Below, piece after piece: positions 8,486-18,100 of a DNA stretch of 40,544 bases. This DNA comes from an uncultured Chthonomonas sp. (lineage in GTDB: Bacteria; Armatimonadota; Chthonomonadetes; Chthonomonadales; Chthonomonadaceae), in NCBI GenBank assembly GCA_903919615.1, contig CAIXIX010000384.1, positions 1-40,544 of the forward strand. Reading direction: 5' to 3'. A program made the translations under genes and the position numbers. Numbering within the stretch: position 1 is the stretch's first letter; each line of letters opens with the position of its first letter. The notes under the pieces are model-generated. The model had not been told where the DNA came from, ran no database searches, and saw only the letters and a program-made list of their open reading frames with translations.

Positions 8486-8761
8486 GTGGCAGAGGATCAA
8501 CAGACAGTTATTGCTAAGGGCGAGATAGCGCTTTGTGATATCATCGATGAGAAGAAGCGCAGAACAGGTGAGCAGATCGATGTTACCATCGTCGATGTTC
8601 GCCTCAATGGAGCGGTTCCACAGAGCTACCGCGTCTATTGTAAAACGGAGCGGGGTACGGATAAGTACATCTGGGTTCCAGCCGAGTTCATCCATTCCAA
8701 GCCCATCCCAACGGACGACGGCATCCCCGAAGAGCTGAGGGCAGAACTGGAACAGGCGTAA
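8486..8761 (+). CDS. Small conserved-looking protein of unknown function
   Basis: 91 residues, GTG start with a strong GGAGGG site 5 nt upstream. I do not recognise it. The sequence alternates charged and hydrophobic residues, suggesting a small beta-rich fold (VTIVDVRL, YRVYCKTE, KYIWVPAEF). It has an acidic, Pro-containing tail (IPEELRAELEQA), one or two Cys and no export signal. It lies 44 bp after the GAF protein and is followed by a hairpin at 8771-8810. It could therefore be the last gene of the same transcript, and might be a partner or modulator of the GAF protein. Confidence 0.7.
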   Translation: MAEDQQTVIAKGEIALCDIIDEKKRRTGEQIDVTIVDVRLNGAVPQSYRVYCKTERGTDKYIWVPAEFIHSKPIPTDDGIPEELRAELEQA

Positions 8762-8770
8762 GTTGCTAAC

Positions 8771-8810
8771 GACGCCCGCCCATTCTCAATTTAAAGAATC
8801 GGCGGGCGTC
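8771..8810. terminator. Hairpin between convergent genes
   Basis: A perfect 10-bp stem, GACGCCCGCC (8771-8780) with 8801-8810, has an inner ATTCT/AGAAT stem. There is no T-tract on either side, so termination is plausible but not certain. It lies between the convergent 91-residue gene and mgtA. Confidence 0.6.
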
Positions 8811-8824
8811 CGCATACGCATGCA

Positions 8825-8901
8825 CCAAACACCGAAAACCTAACACCAGGCATTCATCCGGCAGGCTCCAAATTACCTCTTTACCCCATTACCCCATTAC
8901 C
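8825..8901 (-). repeat. GGTAAnnn octamer tract plus GGTTTTCGGTGT element after mgtA
   Basis: Read on the minus strand, four consecutive octamers (GGTAATGG twice, GGTAAAGA, GGTAATTT; 8901-8870) start just after the mgtA stop. About 20 nt further on come GGTGTTAGG (8847-8839) and the overlapping 16-mer GGTTTTCGGTGTTTGG (8840-8825). The same order and orientation occur after the gene ending at 19107. Confidence 0.6.
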
Positions 8902-8904
8902 TAG

Positions 8905-11442
8905 TTACTTCTTCCCCCTATAGAAAAACCACTTTGCGACCTCGGCAACCATTATATAGAAGACCATGATCGCCGCGAGCGCGAGCAAAAACCATATTGG
9001 CACCGCAATCATTTTGAATACATGTGCGAGTGGTGTAAATGGCAGAGCAACGGCAGCTATAACCGTCGCAATCGTCGCGGCGATCAGGTAATTGCCCGGC
9101 CTGCTGCGCCAGAATGGTTTCTGAGTTCTAATTACAAGCACGATAAGTGCAGCCGTTACGATGTTTTCGATGAACCAGCCAGTGCGAAACTGTATCGGCG
9201 TTGCACGCATCCATTTCAACAGAACAAAGAACGTCAGGTAATCGCAAGCAGAGTTTGCGAGCCCGAATACGATCATAAAGCGGCGAATGAAGGCCATATC
9301 CCAACGGCGTGGTTTCTGCACCATCTCAGCATCAACGCTGTCGGTAGCGATCGTCATCTCGGGCAGATCGGTCATCAGATTACACAGAAGTATCTGCGTT
9401 GGCAGCAGCGGCAGGAATGGCAGAAACAGCGATGCACCAGCCATACTGAACATGTTTCCGAAGTTTGCGCTGGTCGCCATAAAGACGTACTTCAGAGTGT
9501 TAGCAAAGGTGATTCTGCCTTCACGAACGCCCTGTTCCAGCACGGCAAGGTCTTTTTCCAGCAGCACGATGTCCGCAGCCTCTTTCGCAACATCCACAGC
9601 ATTCGCAACAGAGATTCCAACATCAGCGACGTGCAGGGCCGAGGCATCGTTTATCCCATCACCTATATAGCCAACAACATGTCCAGCTTGCTTGAAAGCC
9701 ACTATCAGCCGCTCTTTTTGATTGGGCTCGATCTCGGCAAACACGGTCGTTTTACCAACACGGTGCTGTAGCGCCTGCTGGCTCATATCTCGCAGCTCAG
9801 GTCCAGTTAGCATGTTTTCGATGGATAGTCCAGCCTGCTTTCCAACGTGTGCCGCAACTAATCGGTTATCGCCAGTGATGACCTTTAGCCAAATGCCCAG
9901 CTTACGAAGCCTCTCGATCGTCTCGAGGGTGCCTGGCTTGATTGGATCAAATAGGGCAAGGAGACCGAGGAAGGTCATCGCGCTCTCATCGTCTTTGCCG
10001 ATGCTCGTTTGCGTTCCGAGATCTCTATACGAGACGCCAACAACGCGATATCCCTGTTCGCTGCATGCCTGAAACTGCTGCTGAATCAGGCCTCGCATGG
10101 TATCGAGTGGAACGACCTCTCCTTTTGCGTTCTCAGCGGCAGTACACACCTCCAGAATATTCGAAAGCGCACCCTTTGTTACCATCACATGCCCCGAATC
10201 TGCGGCCACGAGAACGCTGAGGCGCTTCCGTACGAAATCATAGGGGCGTTCATCCAACTTCTTATACTTGCCAAGATCCTCGGGTCTGCAGGCGACGATG
10301 GCAGCATCAATCGGATTGGTGTACCCGGTCTGGAAGAAAGCGTTCAGATGCGCGTAAAGCAGGGTCTTAGCGCTTGGATCACCGTTGACATTCACCGCAT
10401 TGTTAAGGACGACCTCGCCAATAGTGAGCGTACCGGTCTTATCCGAACACAGGACGTTCATGCTTCCGAAGTTTTCGATTGAGGAGAGCCGTTTAACGAT
10501 GACCTTTGCTGCCGCCATTCGCCTCGCGCCGTGAGATAAGTTTACGCTGATGATGGCAGGGAGCAGTTGCGGTGTGAGCCCGACGGCAAGGGCAAGCGAG
10601 AACAGAAATGACTCCACTACGGGCCGGTGCAGGTAGACGTTGATGGCGAAGATAGAGATCACAAGCAGCAGGGTAACCTCCATCAGCAGGTATCCAAATA
10701 GTCGTATTCCGCGCTCAAAATCAGTCTCCGGCGGACGAGCGCTCAACGAGGTCGAGACTTTGCCGAACTCCGTTAAAGCGCCTATCCGAACTGCCAGCGC
10801 TTTTCCCGTACCACTGACCGCATAAGTGCCTGTGAAGAGCGAATTGGATCGTTTATTGAGCGGTGTATCGGCGGGCAGTACGCCGAGGATTTTTTCGACC
10901 GGAAACGTCTCGCCGGTCAGGGCGGCCTCGTTCACAAACAGATTGTTCGATTCGATGAGCCTGCAGTCTGCGGGAATGACGTCGCCAGCGTTCAGCAGAA
11001 TGATGTCGCCCGGTACGATCATGTCGGTAGAAATGTCGACGGCTGCGCCATCGCGCATCACGCTTGCCTTAACCAGGATAATCGCGAGCAGTTTCTGCAC
11101 GGCATTCGCCGCGCCGCGCTCCTGCCAGAAACCGAGTAGGCCGCTGACGAGAACGATGATCAGGATAATGACGGCATTTACCCTGTCTCCGAGCGAAAAC
11201 GAGAGGCCAACAGCGAAGAGAAGGATGAGAATGATGGGGCTTTTGAACTGCGATATTAGGAGCGAAAAAGTGTGCGAGAAACCGTTGGGTTTGTGCATGT
11301 GAACGCCGCTATCCGCTAATCGACGGCGGGCATCTTCAGATTTCAGACCATCGGCAGAACTGTTAAGCTTCTTCAGCAGATCTGCGTCCGGTATGCTCCA
11401 GTGTGCTTCCAGAGGATCATTCAAATTCGCGTTATTCGCCAC
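8905..11442 (-). CDS. mgtA: Magnesium-translocating P-type ATPase (MgtA/MgtB type)
   Basis: Imports Mg2+ across the inner membrane using ATP. The 845 residues carry a cation-ATPase N-terminal segment, the actuator motif TGETFPVEK, the phosphorylation motif DKTGT (Asp334), the nucleotide-binding domain and the hinge GDGIND. These are followed by the C-terminal membrane segments. The sequences around DKTGT and the ALTGET/AAKVIVKRLSSIENFG stretch match the P3B (Mg2+) subgroup better than the Ca2+ or K+ pumps. It is slightly shorter than E. coli MgtA (about 898). The ATG at 11442 begins a typical polar N-terminus. It is transcribed alone. No recognisable M-box or mgtL-like leader lies upstream, but a direct repeat does (11589-11622). 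Confidence 0.9.
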   Translation of the reverse strand: MANNANLNDPLEAHWSIPDADLLKKLNSSADGLKSEDARRRLADSGVHMHKPNGFSHTFSLLISQFKSPIILILLFAVGLSFSLGDRVNAVIILIIVLVSGLLGFWQERGAANAVQKLLAIILVKASVMRDGAAVDISTDMIVPGDIILLNAGDVIPADCRLIESNNLFVNEAALTGETFPVEKILGVLPADTPLNKRSNSLFTGTYAVSGTGKALAVRIGALTEFGKVSTSLSARPPETDFERGIRLFGYLLMEVTLLLVISIFAINVYLHRPVVESFLFSLALAVGLTPQLLPAIISVNLSHGARRMAAAKVIVKRLSSIENFGSMNVLCSDKTGTLTIGEVVLNNAVNVNGDPSAKTLLYAHLNAFFQTGYTNPIDAAIVACRPEDLGKYKKLDERPYDFVRKRLSVLVAADSGHVMVTKGALSNILEVCTAAENAKGEVVPLDTMRGLIQQQFQACSEQGYRVVGVSYRDLGTQTSIGKDDESAMTFLGLLALFDPIKPGTLETIERLRKLGIWLKVITGDNRLVAAHVGKQAGLSIENMLTGPELRDMSQQALQHRVGKTTVFAEIEPNQKERLIVAFKQAGHVVGYIGDGINDASALHVADVGISVANAVDVAKEAADIVLLEKDLAVLEQGVREGRITFANTLKYVFMATSANFGNMFSMAGASLFLPFLPLLPTQILLCNLMTDLPEMTIATDSVDAEMVQKPRRWDMAFIRRFMIVFGLANSACDYLTFFVLLKWMRATPIQFRTGWFIENIVTAALIVLVIRTQKPFWRSRPGNYLIAATIATVIAAVALPFTPLAHVFKMIAVPIWFLLALAAIMVFYIMVAEVAKWFFYRGKK

Positions 11443-11588
11443 TTTACTGGATGCCTTATCGGGCTCGCTTTGAGCGCATTGAGCCTATCTGCGGACCGAG
11501 ACATACGCTCCGCTCCGCGAAGATAAAGACGGTGGAAACGAGCGAAGCGTTCCTTAAGTATCTGCAATAGCAAGTCTCAGCCGCGCCT

Positions 11589-11622
11589 TAAGGACCTCAC
11601 GAGTCTGCTAAGGGCCTCACGA
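11589..11622 (-). repeat. Direct repeat upstream of mgtA
   Basis: TAAGGACCTCACGA (11589-11602) and TAAGGGCCTCACGA (11609-11622) are 14-mers with one mismatch at a 20-bp period, about 150-180 bp upstream of the mgtA start. The two-turn spacing suits a dimeric or tandem regulator. The rest of 11443-11703 shows nothing I can name. Confidence 0.55.
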
Positions 11623-11703
11623 TATTCCTTTTAAATTGTAAGTAACGATTGTCTGACTGCTTCGACCGAAACCGTCCCGGCGGTCAATGAACTTTCATGT
11701 TAA

Positions 11704-12109
11704 CTATAGGCCTGAAAGAACCGATAAATCTGTGCTCCAACTGGCCTCTTCAGAATCACCAAAGTCGGGTCGTAACGATCGCAGTGTCTCGGCGCCGCCC
11801 TGCGGCAGCCAATTTCGTTCTACATCCGATAACGGCAGTGCGCCTTCATCAATATTTGTCGAGGGGGCCGCTTCGAATGCATTCAGGATCTCCTGTTCGT
11901 GGTTGCCCCGCAGGAACACTGTGTTCGGATGCAAATCCCGCAGCGATATGAGCGTCTCGATAACCTGCTTTGAATCAGGCCCTCGATCGATGTAATCTTC
12001 CCAGGAATACGAGCGTATCGTCCTCAAGCAATGGGACCTTAGTAATCTCGTCCAACAGATTGAAGAGGAGTTTGTGCTGTCCATGAATATCGCCGATTGC
12101 GTAAATCAT
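11704..12109 (-). pseudogene. Frameshifted and truncated metallophosphoesterase
   Basis: Remnant of a PPP/ApaH-type serine/threonine phosphatase-like enzyme. The start MIYAIGDIHG (ATG at 12109) carries the first metal motif GDIHG. The second motif, GDYIDRG, is split between two frames by one extra base near 11996-12003: one frame reads LVFLG and then nonsense, the other resumes at DYIDRGPDSKQV. The third motif, RGNHEQE, is intact in the second frame. The reading frame then stops at 11704 after GGAETLRSLRPDFG. The C-terminal half, which holds the remaining metal-binding histidines, is therefore missing. Two independent lesions make a pseudogene more likely than a sequencing error. No continuation is visible between 11443 and 11703. 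Confidence 0.82.
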
Positions 12110-12240
12110 ATTGGTTGTCGGGAATGAGGGTTGCACGGAATAGGGATCAGGGACGAGCGATGAGGCCTGGATAGATACAGGATAAGTGTACTTCATCGCG
12201 GAACAGTGAAGCAACGTACGGTTTGCGGATGGAGTAGATG

Positions 12241-14370
12241 ATGATTACCAGACAATTCCGGCCGGTGTTGTTAACCGTGTGTATGCTGGTATCAGTCGCA
12301 AAGTGCTTTGCAGATATCCCGAGAGACGTGGTGGCACAGGGCAAACGCGCCAGCGCTCTGGTCGAGACCGCAGCCGGAAGTGTCTTTGGCTCGGCATTTT
12401 GCATCAATCCATCTGGTTATTTCATTGCGTCCGCACATCTCCTACCAGCTCATGGTAAACCAGGCGTCACGCTGGTTTTGAATGCGGGAGAAAAGGACCA
12501 GGTGCGTCTCGACGCGACCATCGTTCGACGAGATTCTGAACTGGATCTTGCTCTCCTCAATGTAAAACCGCCTCGTCTGCTAACTGCTCTTCCATTGGGA
12601 GCTGCTGATGGCTTGTTGGAGGCACAGGGCACCGCTGCATTCGGCTTTCCAGTAGGTCGCGACCTTACGAGAGCGGAATTCACTTACTCTGGGATCAGCC
12701 TGAACACGGCACATATTGCTTCCCTGCGCAACGTTAACGGGGTCCTGGCCGCCTTTCAACTGGATGTTGCGCTGAAGCCGGGCAATTCAGGTGGTCCCGT
12801 CATCGATAGCAAGGGGAAGGTTATTGGCGTTGTTACCGTTGTTGCCGGCGCCAATGAAACCGGCGGCAGCTCTGTAATCCCTGTGAACGTCCTAAAACGC
12901 TTTCTCGATAGAGCCGATGTCATCCTTACGCCTCCGATCATCAATACCGCAAATGCGCATGTTCGTATGCGCTTCGCGATCCATGTGTCGACCTATCCGA
13001 CTGTTCAAAAGGGGCTGTCGGTGGAGTTTACCCTCAATTCAGGCCTATATAACGTTCGAACGGTCACTGCCAGTCGGGGAGAGAACGGGGAGTTCACCGC
13101 GGAAGCATCGCCCCTTCCTGCCTCGAACAGTCAGCATGAACTTCGGCTTACCGTAGTAGACTCACAATCAAAGGTGGCATGTACGGCGCCGGACCAGGCG
13201 ATTCTGGTCGGCGGTAAACGGGTCTATCTAAGCGCGCTTCGAACGATCGAACCGGGCAAAAAGGCAATAATTACTCTCGCGAACGGTAGTCGGCAGGAAG
13301 ATACCGTGGAAGGGCTGGAGGCTGTTGACACGCGTGTGCTAGGCGTGGTTACCCGCCAGAACCTGAGCCGAGCTAGTCGCATCACCATCGAAGACATGGA
13401 TTCTTTGACATCATCAGTGGCTTACCACATTGTGGTTCGTCAGGCTGGCAGGGAGATCGGAGAACTTCATGGCGAATTGATGATCTCCGGTTCGCATGCT
13501 CCGAGGGTGGTTAGCAAATGGGCAGACGACCTTGAAGTGCTAATCTGTTGCTATTTTTCCAACTCAGTAAAACGCTTTAACGCTCGTACTGGCGCCTTTA
13601 TCGACGACTATATCTCAGGACATGGGCTCAATGGCCCAACCGCGATCGCCGTTGGGCCGGACGGAAATCTGTATGTCACGGGCGGCGAGTCGCAGACTGT
13701 TCACAGGTTTGATGGCAGAACTGGGCAGTTTATGGACATCTTCGTCCCGAGAGATGCCACGAGCAGGATGAACGCGCCTAATGGAATGGATTTCGGACCA
13801 GATGGCAACCTGTATGTCGGCAGTTTCAACTCGCGTGAGGTCAAGCGATTCAACGGACAAACAGGCCAATTCATTGATACGTTTGTGCCTCCAGGCAGCG
13901 GCGGGTTGAATCAGCCAGGATATCTGATGTTTGCACCAGATGGAAATATGCTTATTGCCAGTGTCGCGGGCCGCGCCATTAAACACTACGATGGTAAAAC
14001 TGGCGCGTACCTGGGTGATTTTCTCAAGCTTGAAGGCAATACCAACCCAAATGCATTCTGTCTCGGCCCGGAAGGTCGATTTTATGTGTGCTGTTACAGA
14101 TCCAAATCGATTCAGCGCTTTGATGGCAAAACCGGAGCCTTTATCGATAACTTCATCGTAGCCGAAGGACTCCACAATAGAGAACCGGTAGGCATCGCTT
14201 TTGGTCCAGACGCAAATCTATACGTAAGCACGCGGGCCGACGAAGTGCTGCGCTTTAATGGAGAGACTGGCGAGTTTATGGATACGTTTCTCTCAGGAAG
14301 CGACATGCGGTTTCCACAATATATGATCTTCAGGCAAATACACAAGAGCAACGTAATTGGAGACCGGTGA
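12241..14370 (+). CDS. Exported trypsin-like serine protease fused to a beta-propeller
   Basis: About 709 residues with a signal peptide (about 1-25). Residues 35-225 form a DegP/trypsin-like protease domain. Counting from the first ATG, the triad is His67 in SAHLL, Asp103 in LDLALL and Ser184 in PGNSGGPV. A middle part (about 230-420) looks like beta-sandwich material without a name I can give. From about 425 to 700 there are about six repeats of roughly 45-50 residues with the pattern 'GPDGNLYV ... VKRFNGQTGQFIDTF', i.e. an NHL/SMP-30-type propeller. The PDZ domains normal for DegP are absent. ATGs at 12238 and 12241 are both possible; the second is better spaced from GGAG (12231-12234). 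Likely periplasmic or surface-exposed, with the propeller binding the target. The substrate is unknown. Confidence 0.82.
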   Translation: MITRQFRPVLLTVCMLVSVAKCFADIPRDVVAQGKRASALVETAAGSVFGSAFCINPSGYFIASAHLLPAHGKPGVTLVLNAGEKDQVRLDATIVRRDSELDLALLNVKPPRLLTALPLGAADGLLEAQGTAAFGFPVGRDLTRAEFTYSGISLNTAHIASLRNVNGVLAAFQLDVALKPGNSGGPVIDSKGKVIGVVTVVAGANETGGSSVIPVNVLKRFLDRADVILTPPIINTANAHVRMRFAIHVSTYPTVQKGLSVEFTLNSGLYNVRTVTASRGENGEFTAEASPLPASNSQHELRLTVVDSQSKVACTAPDQAILVGGKRVYLSALRTIEPGKKAIITLANGSRQEDTVEGLEAVDTRVLGVVTRQNLSRASRITIEDMDSLTSSVAYHIVVRQAGREIGELHGELMISGSHAPRVVSKWADDLEVLICCYFSNSVKRFNARTGAFIDDYISGHGLNGPTAIAVGPDGNLYVTGGESQTVHRFDGRTGQFMDIFVPRDATSRMNAPNGMDFGPDGNLYVGSFNSREVKRFNGQTGQFIDTFVPPGSGGLNQPGYLMFAPDGNMLIASVAGRAIKHYDGKTGAYLGDFLKLEGNTNPNAFCLGPEGRFYVCCYRSKSIQRFDGKTGAFIDNFIVAEGLHNREPVGIAFGPDANLYVSTRADEVLRFNGETGEFMDTFLSGSDMRFPQYMIFRQIHKSNVIGDR

Positions 14371-14508
14371 ATACGGCCGAAACGATCACAGATATCAACA
14401 ACCGGAGCGTTCAGGGTAATTTGGGCGGTTTGATTGGCCCGGTGAAGCACAATTAAGTCCGGGCCGGCTAGCATATTGAATGAGAAGTATTGACCACTCG
14501 TCCTGCTT

Positions 14509-14910
14509 CTACGGCGCCATTGCCGGCTCCGCTGAGCCGTGGTGGCACATAAAGCAGGAGGCTTTGCCTTCGAGCGTTTTCTGGCGCTTGCTTATCTCGC
14601 GCGTCATGATGATCATCTCTCTCGCCTTTTGCTTCTGCGGTTTCGTATCCAGGTCAAAACCGGAGTGATCGGCATTGATGACATGACAGTAGTCGCATTT
14701 TACGCCCAGCGCGGTATTAATCTTGTGCATCAACGGGCCTAGCTGATCGGCCGGTAAATCCTTCAACACTTTGATATTTTTATATTTCTGCGCGGATGTT
14801 TCGGCCTTCTTGGCGTCCTGAGCGAAGCTGAAAACTCCCAGCAACAACGCGGGAATAACCATCACGGTTGCCAGCCCTACGGTTCGAACTTTTCGATGGG
14901 ATAGATTCAT
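14509..14910 (-). CDS. Small exported c-type cytochrome with two CxxCH motifs
   Basis: 133 residues with a signal peptide (about 1-31, cleavage near SFAQD). The pattern 'KNIKVLKDLPADQLGPLMHKI ... LGVKCDYCHV ... KAREMIIMTREI ... CFMCHHG' matches the photosynthetic reaction-centre cytochrome-like family, which is common in non-photosynthetic Acidobacteriota and relatives. Haem motifs are C72-x2-C75-H76 and C119-x2-C122-H123. The ATG at 14910 is chosen over an in-frame ATG at 14982 because it starts a clean signal peptide and has AGAGAGG upstream. It sits between two large exported proteins and is divergent from the CBM9/propeller gene. Probably a periplasmic electron carrier. The donor and acceptor are unknown. 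Confidence 0.85.
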   Translation of the reverse strand: MNLSHRKVRTVGLATVMVIPALLLGVFSFAQDAKKAETSAQKYKNIKVLKDLPADQLGPLMHKINTALGVKCDYCHVINADHSGFDLDTKPQKQKAREMIIMTREISKRQKTLEGKASCFMCHHGSAEPAMAP

Positions 14911-15059
14911 AGTAATGCCTCTCTGGAAATGGATGCTGGTAATTTGCCAACATAGGACACTGAGTAGTGCGGAACTCGGCATCGTGTCCGCATATGTTGC
15001 GTTACAGTTACATAGTGTACCGATAAATTACAGGATCGGCGCAGGAAAGCAGGTCACAG

Positions 15060-15076
15060 GTTCTTCTGAGAAGAAC
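15060..15076. promoter_or_regulatory. Perfect palindrome upstream of the CBM9/propeller gene
   Basis: GTTCTTC-TGA-GAAGAAC is a perfect 7-bp inverted repeat with a 3-bp centre, 41 bp before the GTG at 15118, in the region between divergent genes. It could be an operator or an mRNA hairpin. Confidence 0.45.
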
Positions 15077-15117
15077 GGTAGAGGAGATCACGCGGTTACG
15101 AGAACGGGGGATTGATA

Positions 15118-18100
15118 GTGAATCCACTGCCTCGAATTAATAAGCTGCTCGTGAAGGCTCACCACTCACTTCTGCTCAATTTCAGACGAACGTTCGACAG
15201 GTGTTTGTCCGGATTGCCCTGCTCCCCAACGCATTTCTTCGAGACTTTGCGCCTTTGCGTGAGTCTGCTCGCATTGCTGCTGCTTCCCGGAATTGCGCTT
15301 GCTACGCAGACCGATAATCGTGGATTGCACGCCGTACCCGCGCCCGGGCCCGTAACGATTGATGGCAAGCTGACCGACTGGGATCTATCCGGTCAGACAA
15401 TGATGTGTTACGACCTCGAAACGCTCTCCGATATCTACTCTGCGCGCGTTGCTCTGATGTACGACCGCGCCAATCTCTACGTCGCCATCCATTGGAAAGA
15501 TCGCACTCCGATGGGCAACTCCCACAATCCTCGTTACCAGGCGAATAAGGCGTGGGCGGGCGACAGCGTTCAGTTACGCATCATGACAGACCGGATCTCG
15601 CATGTTACCGCCTGGTACTATGCCGCGGACAAGGAGCCGTCGATTCAGATCGATTACGGCAAGAGCCTCACAGATCCGTACGATGGCGGAAGCAAACAGC
15701 TGTTTCGAACAGATAGGTGGAAACTGCAGGAAGGTGCAGAGATGGCCTTTCTGCAGGATGCTGATGGCAAAGGCTATGTTCAGGAGATCAAATTACCATG
15801 GAAACTGATCACGCTTAGCAAGCAGTATCGCGCCGGCGAGAAGATTAACTGCGGTTTCGAGCTTCTCTGGGGCGAAGAGGATTGGCCTGTACATCGATAT
15901 TCGGACAATCTGATGCCCGGCACATCGAGTCGCGAGTTCTTCTGGACCGCCTATAATTCGTGGGGTGAGGTTTTGCTCGAGCCGAAAGGGAATCTGAAGC
16001 TGCCGGAACCCTTGTGGATGAAGTCGCTTCGACCTGCGCCAATGCAGGGACCGGTGGCAATACACTACAGGCTCCCCTACGATTCACGAGTAACGCTTGC
16101 CATCGAAGATGCGAAAACGGGCAAGCGGATTCGCAACCTGATCTCCTACCTTTCCCGCACTGCCGGAGCCAATACAGAGCGATGGGACGGGCTGGATGAT
16201 GAAGGCAAGCCTGTACAGCCCGGTACATATACCTACAAAGCGCTCTACCACAAAGGCATCCATGCGTCATGGCTGATGTCATTTGCAAATCCAGGCAACC
16301 CAACCTGGTCCACTGCCGATGGGCACGGCGCATTCTATGGTGACCATACCGCCCCACAAGCAGTAGCAGCAGCGGGCGACTACGTTGCCCTAGCATGCCC
16401 GATGGGTGAAGCGGGACAGCCAATTATTGGCTGCGATCTCAACGGACAGCGGCTATGGGGGCTTGCCAACCGAGCCGCCTTCGATGGCGGCCATATCTCG
16501 CTGGCCACAGATGGTAAAACGCTCTGGATAGCGAGCGAGGGCAAGCGATCCCTCATCTATCGAGCAGAAATGGCGACGGGCAAATACGCTCCATGGAATG
16601 CGCTTACCCGTGAGAGTGGATCAGATTTTCGTGTGTTGGATCTCCCCGTTTCGGATCTTCCCGGCTATGGAGCGGATCCGAAGCTTGGCGTTAACCTCTC
16701 TGCAATCGCATTGAACCGGGGAACCCTTGCCGTCTGCCTTACGCGTGAGAATAAGATCAAGCTGCTCGAGTCCGACACAGGTAGGGTGAAAGCGGAGCTG
16801 AATATAAATGCGCCGCGCGCGGTGGTATATCGGGCAAATGGTGAACTGATTGTTCTCTCCGGCAGCAGCCTGATAATTGTCTCTGCTGACGGTTCAACCC
16901 GTCCTTTTACCGATGGCAGCTTCCCTCAGGGCTACGGGCTTGCCATCGATGCAGAGCAGAATGTCTACCTTACGCTACGCGGGCAGGAGCAGAACGTACG
17001 CATCTTCACGCCAGAAGGGGCTCTCCGTGGCGAGATCGGCAGCAGAGGCGGCAGGCCGCTCAGTGGGCCGTACAGTGAAACCTCGATGCGAAATCCTGCT
17101 GGCATGGCGATCGACAGCAAAGGCAGGTTATGGGTAACCGAGGAGACCCTGAACCCGAAACGCACCTCCATCTGGAGCCTGGATGGCAAGCTACTTAAGG
17201 ATCTCGCAGGTACCACCAGTTACGCCGGGGCCGGCGCCATCAATCCGTTCGATTCCACAATGGCCTTCTCAGACAATACGGTCTACCAAATCGACTTAGA
17301 TAAGGGCACCTACCGTCCGGTCTACTCCTTTGCGAAAACCGATGATCCGGACGAGATCTTTCCGCTGCGCGTCGATAGCCATGTCCGCATTATTTCTCAC
17401 GCCGGGATCACGCACGTTTACTGCTCAAGCCGAACTTCCGAGGTCTCCTCGATCCTACTAAAGGATGGTAAGTGGCTTCCCGGCGCCAGTGTTGGCGTCT
17501 GCAAAGATCAGAACGATAGCGAGGTGCCGATAAACTTCGCGCACCCGTTCTTCAAAGGCCACAAGGATCAGATCTATTCGTGGGCAGATTCGAACGGCGA
17601 CGGCATCGTTCAGCCGGAGGAGCTCAAGTTCGCGACACCAGAGCTGGATGGCAAGCCCGTGCATCTCCAAAACTACTATTGGGGCAGCCTGCCCGATACC
17701 GATGGTACGATCACGTTTGTAGCTCGCGATTCGAATGCGCTTTTCAAGTATCCGATAACTGGATGGAATGCAGCAGGTGCTCCGACTTATGATGTCGCGA
17801 ATCCGCAGATAATTCGACTTCCAGCGGGCGCCACGGGCGGCAACGGTGAGGGGATGTCGATGGGTGGCAGTGAGGGACGCGTCTACCTAAACCAGGACCC
17901 TGTTATCTCGCTCGATCGCAATGGCAAGATTCTTGGCAGCTATCCCAGCCATTTCACCTCCGTGCATGGCTCGCACAATGCCCATGCATCTCGGCCTGGT
18001 TACCTAATTGGCCCCTCCTCCATTCTGGGCACAGCGCAGACAAGCGGCGAGGCGGGGGAAGTGTTCTATATGAACGGCAACCTGGGTGAGAACTACCTGT

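Noticed and set aside
11443-11703. A possible M-box (Mg2+) riboswitch before mgtA
   Set aside because: The region has GTGAGG-like words, but I could not find the ordered conserved segments of the M-box; only the 20-bp-period direct repeat is clear.
13615-14175. A 186-codon frame antisense to the protease-propeller gene
   Set aside because: It mirrors the repetitive propeller codons and has no start signal; an antisense shadow.
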